Assembly: GCA_963663735.2 (NCBI GenBank)
Contig: CAXXHN010000001.1
Span: 2,046,001-2,110,000, forward strand
DNA: 64,000 nucleotides
Direction of reading: 5' to 3'
DNA from: G963663735 sp963663735
GTDB lineage: Bacteria > Acidobacteriota > UBA6911 > RPQK01 > JAPXNP01
Every line of letters begins with the position of its first letter. Position 1 is the first letter of the stretch. Below, piece by piece: positions 61,279-64,000 of the stretch. The notes beneath the pieces were generated by a model that was not told the DNA's origin, made no database searches, and saw only the letters and a list, made by a program, of their open reading frames with translations. The position numbers and the translations under genes are program-made.

Positions 61279-61658
61279 AGTTGATTAATAGTATTCGATT
61301 CTGCCTGTCAAATAATAAATTTTATTCCCAAAACTGGTGGACTGATATAATCCCGCCATATTTCATTAGTGGAAGAACCTCTTTCCAGGGCAGAGTAAAT
61401 TCCATGCAGGGGCGGTTCCGGTCCGTATCTCAAGAGTTCTGACTTTCAATTTTAAACATGGGAGGGAGCTTTTACTACCGTCTTTTTTTAAATTTCCCCT
61501 TGGTTCAGTTCAGGGGAATAGACCTGGGCAAATGGTAATCATTCCTGTGAAACTTGAGCTCAGTTGTAATAAGATAAGGGACAGTGTTCAGGTAATGTTT
61601 GCCGGCCGGTTCCGCTGGCTGATGATGAAATTATAATAAAGTTTAAAGTGAGATTAAT
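61279..61658. promoter_or_regulatory. Divergent intergenic region, MBL hydrolase and flavoprotein genes
   Basis: About 380 bases of moderately AT-rich sequence between two outward genes. A 7-bp inverted repeat (TTCCCCT with AGGGGAA, about 61494-61518) is the only structure noticed. No gene or RNA family was recognised. Confidence 0.3.
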
Positions 61659-62237
61659 ATGAAAGCAGCACTATTCAATTGCAGTCCCCGTCCCCAGGGC
61701 AATACTTCTTTTCTTCTTAACCGCATGGCTGGAATTTTTAAGCAGGAGGGAGCTGAATCAAGGCTGGTCCAGGTGGGAGGAGAGCTGCTTCGGGGCTGTA
61801 AAGCCTGCGGCAGTTGCAGGGAAAAAAAAGACGGACACTGTATTGAGGACAGAGATATCATCAACGACTGTATGGATCTGATGGTTGCCTCAGATGTCAT
61901 TATCATTGGTTCTCCGGTATATTTTTCACAGATGACAACAGAGGCCAAAGCTCTCATTGACCGTTGTGGATATGTAGCAGGTGCCAACGGAAAATTGCTG
62001 AGCCGCAAGATCGGTGCGGCTGTTGCGGTTGGCAGGCGGGCAGGGAGGATGACTACATTTAACGCTATTAACCAGTTTTTTCTGATAAATGACATGGTGG
62101 TCCCTGGCTCTACCTACTGGAACGTCGGTGTAGCCAGGGATCCCGGGGAAATGGAAAGTGATGAAGAGGGATTGAGGACTATCGACCGCCTTGCTGAAAA
62201 CATTCTCTGGCTGCAGGGAAAACTGGAACTTTCTTGA
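61659..62237 (+). CDS. Iron-sulfur flavoprotein, NADPH-dependent FMN reductase family
   Basis: A 192-residue flavodoxin-like FMN protein. The N-terminal FMN loop is NCSPRPQGNTS, and GSPVYFSQMT binds the flavin ring. Between them, CKACGSCREKKDGHC gives C-x2-C-x2-C-x7-C, the compact cluster motif of iron-sulfur flavoproteins. These carry one 4Fe-4S cluster and FMN and act in electron transfer or oxygen detoxification in anaerobes. Its electron partner is not visible here. Confidence 0.85.
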   Translation: MKAALFNCSPRPQGNTSFLLNRMAGIFKQEGAESRLVQVGGELLRGCKACGSCREKKDGHCIEDRDIINDCMDLMVASDVIIIGSPVYFSQMTTEAKALIDRCGYVAGANGKLLSRKIGAAVAVGRRAGRMTTFNAINQFFLINDMVVPGSTYWNVGVARDPGEMESDEEGLRTIDRLAENILWLQGKLELS

Positions 62238-62654
62238 TTTGTTTATGGATTGTGCCATGCATTGCATCCCTGGATCGGAATTCCTGTTAAGCAGGGATAG
62301 CCTGTTTAAATAACTGCTTGATTACGCAAATTAGGCAGATCAGGCACGTCTGGATTTTTCTGAAGGATTCCTGATCCACCGGGCTGACTAAATTTCCCCC
62401 AAAATTACGTTTCGGGTTTATAATTGATCCTGTACACTGAGTTCCTAAATCGACCAGGTGTTTTCTGAACGGCTGGCATTATTGAAATCGATTGATAATG
62501 AAAACATTCCTGCCAAATCAAGCCGGAATAACCGGACTCCAATCCACTGTTACTGCAGAACCGGAAAAAATCTAAATCAGGTGGCACTCTGGGAATCATG
62601 CATTTTTCCAGAAGCTTTTATAAGCGGCTGGAAGAATCATAGGAGGATCTCCTG
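62238..62654. other. Gene-free stretch before the B12 radical SAM gene
   Basis: A 65-codon frame (62458-62655) is open but has no ribosome site and no protein-like composition, so it is not called. A 7-bp inverted repeat (GATCAGG at 62338-62344 and CCTGATC at 62370-62376) is present. Nothing else was recognised. The AGGAGG at 62641-62646 belongs to the next gene. Confidence 0.3.
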
Positions 62655-64000
62655 ATGAAAAATGTGTTGCTGATTAATCCAAAATGTACCGCTACTTTCT
62701 GGAGCTTTAAACATGCGATGCGGTTTGCCTCTGGTAAGGCGGCCTGTCCTCCTCTGGGACTTCTTACTGTAGCCGGAATGCTTCCTGAAGACTGGAATCT
62801 TCGCCTGCTTGACATGAATTTAAAGAAACTAAGGGACCGGGACCTGGAGAGTGCGGACCTGGTTATGGTTGGGGCCATGATGATCCAGAGAGCTTCAGCT
62901 ACTGAAGTTCTGGAAAGATGCCGGAGAATGGGCAGGAAGGTTGTTGCCGGAGGGCCCCTGTTCACAAGTAATTCCCAGGATTTTTACGGTTTGGCTGACT
63001 ACCTGGTGTTGAATGAAGCTGAGATCACTCTGCCACCGTTTCTAGAAGATCTGAAAAAAGGAACACCCAAGCCGGTATATACTTCAGACCAGTTTGCGGA
63101 CCTTGCTGAAACACCTATGCCCCGATGGGACCTGATCAAAGCGCGCGATTACCAAACCCTCATGGTTCAGTATTCCAGGGGATGCCCTTTTAACTGTGAA
63201 TTCTGTGACATCACCAATCTTTTTGGGCGGGCGCCAAGGGTCAAATCTTCGGATCAGATCATGCGGGAGCTTGATGCCGTGTATTCCCTGGGATGGAGGG
63301 GGCAGCTGTTTTTTGTGGATGATAATTTTATTGGTAATAAAAAGGAAGTGAGAAAAGTCCTGAAAAACCTTGTGGTGTGGGCGGAGGAGAGGGGGCACCC
63401 CTTTGATTTTCTTACCGAAGCATCAGTAAACCTGGCGGATGATGATGAGTTGATTGCCCTGATGGTCCGGTCAGGATTCAATGCGGTGTTTGTAGGGCTG
63501 GAAACCCCCAATGAGGAGAGCCTACGGGAGTGTGGAAAACAACAAAACTGTCGGCGGGATCTCACGGTTGCTATTAAAAAGATCCAGGGATCAGGAATGC
63601 AGGTGCTTGGAGGATATATTGTCGGGTTTGACAGTGATGATGAAAGCATATTTGCCCGCCAGATCAAATTTATCCAGGAATCAGGGGTTGTGACCGCAAT
63701 GGTCGGCCTTCTAAATGCACCTCCCAATACAAGGCTTTGGCATCGCCTCAAGTCTGAGAACCGGCTACTCCCTGGGGCGACAGGAGACAACACCGACGGG
63801 ACCATTAATTTCATTCCAAGGATGGATCTGGATGTCCTGATGGAGGGATACCGGAAAATTCTCCGGACAATATACAACCCCAGGCAGTACTACCAGAGGG
63901 TCTCAGTATTTCTGAAGGAATATAAACCGCAGTACCGAAAAAAACTGAATCTCCGCGAATTGAAAGGTTTTTTAAAATCTCTGTTTTTTCTTGGAGTACT
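62655..64000 (+). CDS. B12-binding radical SAM protein with DUF4070 (3' end outside window)
   Basis: The frame runs from ATG 62655 (AGGAGG upstream) to the right edge, giving 448 residues without a stop. It has an N-terminal cobalamin-binding domain (about 1-140), then a radical-SAM core with CPFNCEFC (C-x3-C-x2-C), GRAPRVKSSDQI and FVGLETPNEESL. A DUF4070-type region follows (LLNAPPNTRLWHRL, then YRKILRTIYNPRQYYQR). This is the domain order of HpnP-type hopanoid methylases and of other B12-dependent methylases. The actual substrate is unknown. No hopanoid cluster is visible here. Confidence 0.85.
   Translation, partial: MKNVLLINPKCTATFWSFKHAMRFASGKAACPPLGLLTVAGMLPEDWNLRLLDMNLKKLRDRDLESADLVMVGAMMIQRASATEVLERCRRMGRKVVAGGPLFTSNSQDFYGLADYLVLNEAEITLPPFLEDLKKGTPKPVYTSDQFADLAETPMPRWDLIKARDYQTLMVQYSRGCPFNCEFCDITNLFGRAPRVKSSDQIMRELDAVYSLGWRGQLFFVDDNFIGNKKEVRKVLKNLVVWAEERGHPFDFLTEASVNLADDDELIALMVRSGFNAVFVGLETPNEESLRECGKQQNCRRDLTVAIKKIQGSGMQVLGGYIVGFDSDDESIFARQIKFIQESGVVTAMVGLLNAPPNTRLWHRLKSENRLLPGATGDNTDGTINFIPRMDLDVLMEGYRKILRTIYNPRQYYQRVSVFLKEYKPQYRKKLNLRELKGFLKSLFFLGV

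Overview
The window is a stretch of bacterial chromosome with moderate GC content. It carries about 53 protein genes and no rRNA, recognisable tRNA, CRISPR array, prophage or complete insertion sequence. The host looks like a free-living diderm (Gram-negative type) with anaerobic chemistry. It has an OmpA-type outer-membrane protein, lipoproteins, Tat substrates and a bactofilin. It also has an anaerobic C4-dicarboxylate (Dcu) carrier and four radical-SAM enzymes. The mix of an imuA-imuB-dnaE2 mutasome, an ASPIC/UnbV FG-GAP protein and many TPR and BNR secreted proteins would suit Acidobacteriota (for example Aminicenantia-like) or a related sediment lineage. That assignment is inference and not secure.

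Region by region. 1-1.8 kb: the end of a Dcu transporter, then an AlkD-like glycosylase, a Cdd1-like HhH protein and a PAS protein on the minus strand. 2.0-5.1 kb: a Tat-exported sulfatase and a lipoprotein alpha-L-fucosidase (sulfated, fucosylated glycan use). 5.1-10 kb: aroH chorismate mutase, then an EctR/CosR-like MarR regulator with a palindromic operator overlapping its promoter, followed by ablA, a sodium:solute symporter and ablB. The last three form an N-epsilon-acetyl-beta-lysine osmolyte cassette. 10-15.3 kb: imuA-imuB-dnaE2 (SOS mutagenesis). 15.3-24.9 kb: a REPIN-like repeat, a PIG-L deacetylase, EF-P, a 1174-residue TPR/FG-GAP/ASPIC protein, a degenerate methyltransferase beside a bactofilin, queC, and a small membrane protein with an acidic RDD protein. 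25-35.2 kb, mostly minus strand: a BNR protein, an OmpA/Ig-repeat protein with a clear terminator, CPBP protease (plus strand), RNase III with a palindrome inside its reading frame, a TPR protein, an HExxH-TPR protein, DUF2062 and nrdR.

35.4-40 kb: a tightly overlapping five-gene operon (ECF sigma factor, zinc-finger anti-sigma factor, LiaF-like membrane protein, LiaF-TM/DUF4097 beta-repeat protein, lipoprotein with related repeats). It looks like a self-contained envelope-sensing system and is one of the best candidates here for something undescribed. 40-48 kb: a nucleoside phosphorylase, a YjbQ-like two-part protein, then a minus-strand run (PHP protein, xseA, xseB, ispA, tlyA, TIGR01212 radical SAM). 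47.8-50 kb: accD-folC. 50-55.3 kb: a DoxX/Tat/TIM-barrel fusion, an ALDH7-type dehydrogenase, and divergently a second, atypical KamA-family radical-SAM protein. 55.5-64 kb: a Tat Gfo/Idh/MocA oxidoreductase, a GYF_2-AIM24 protein, a symporter with its 59-residue accessory subunit, an MBL hydrolase, an iron-sulfur flavoprotein, and a B12-binding radical-SAM protein that runs off the end.

Names rest on recognising family motifs by eye. No alignment, HMM search or folding program was run. Start codons were chosen by Shine-Dalgarno spacing and domain boundaries.
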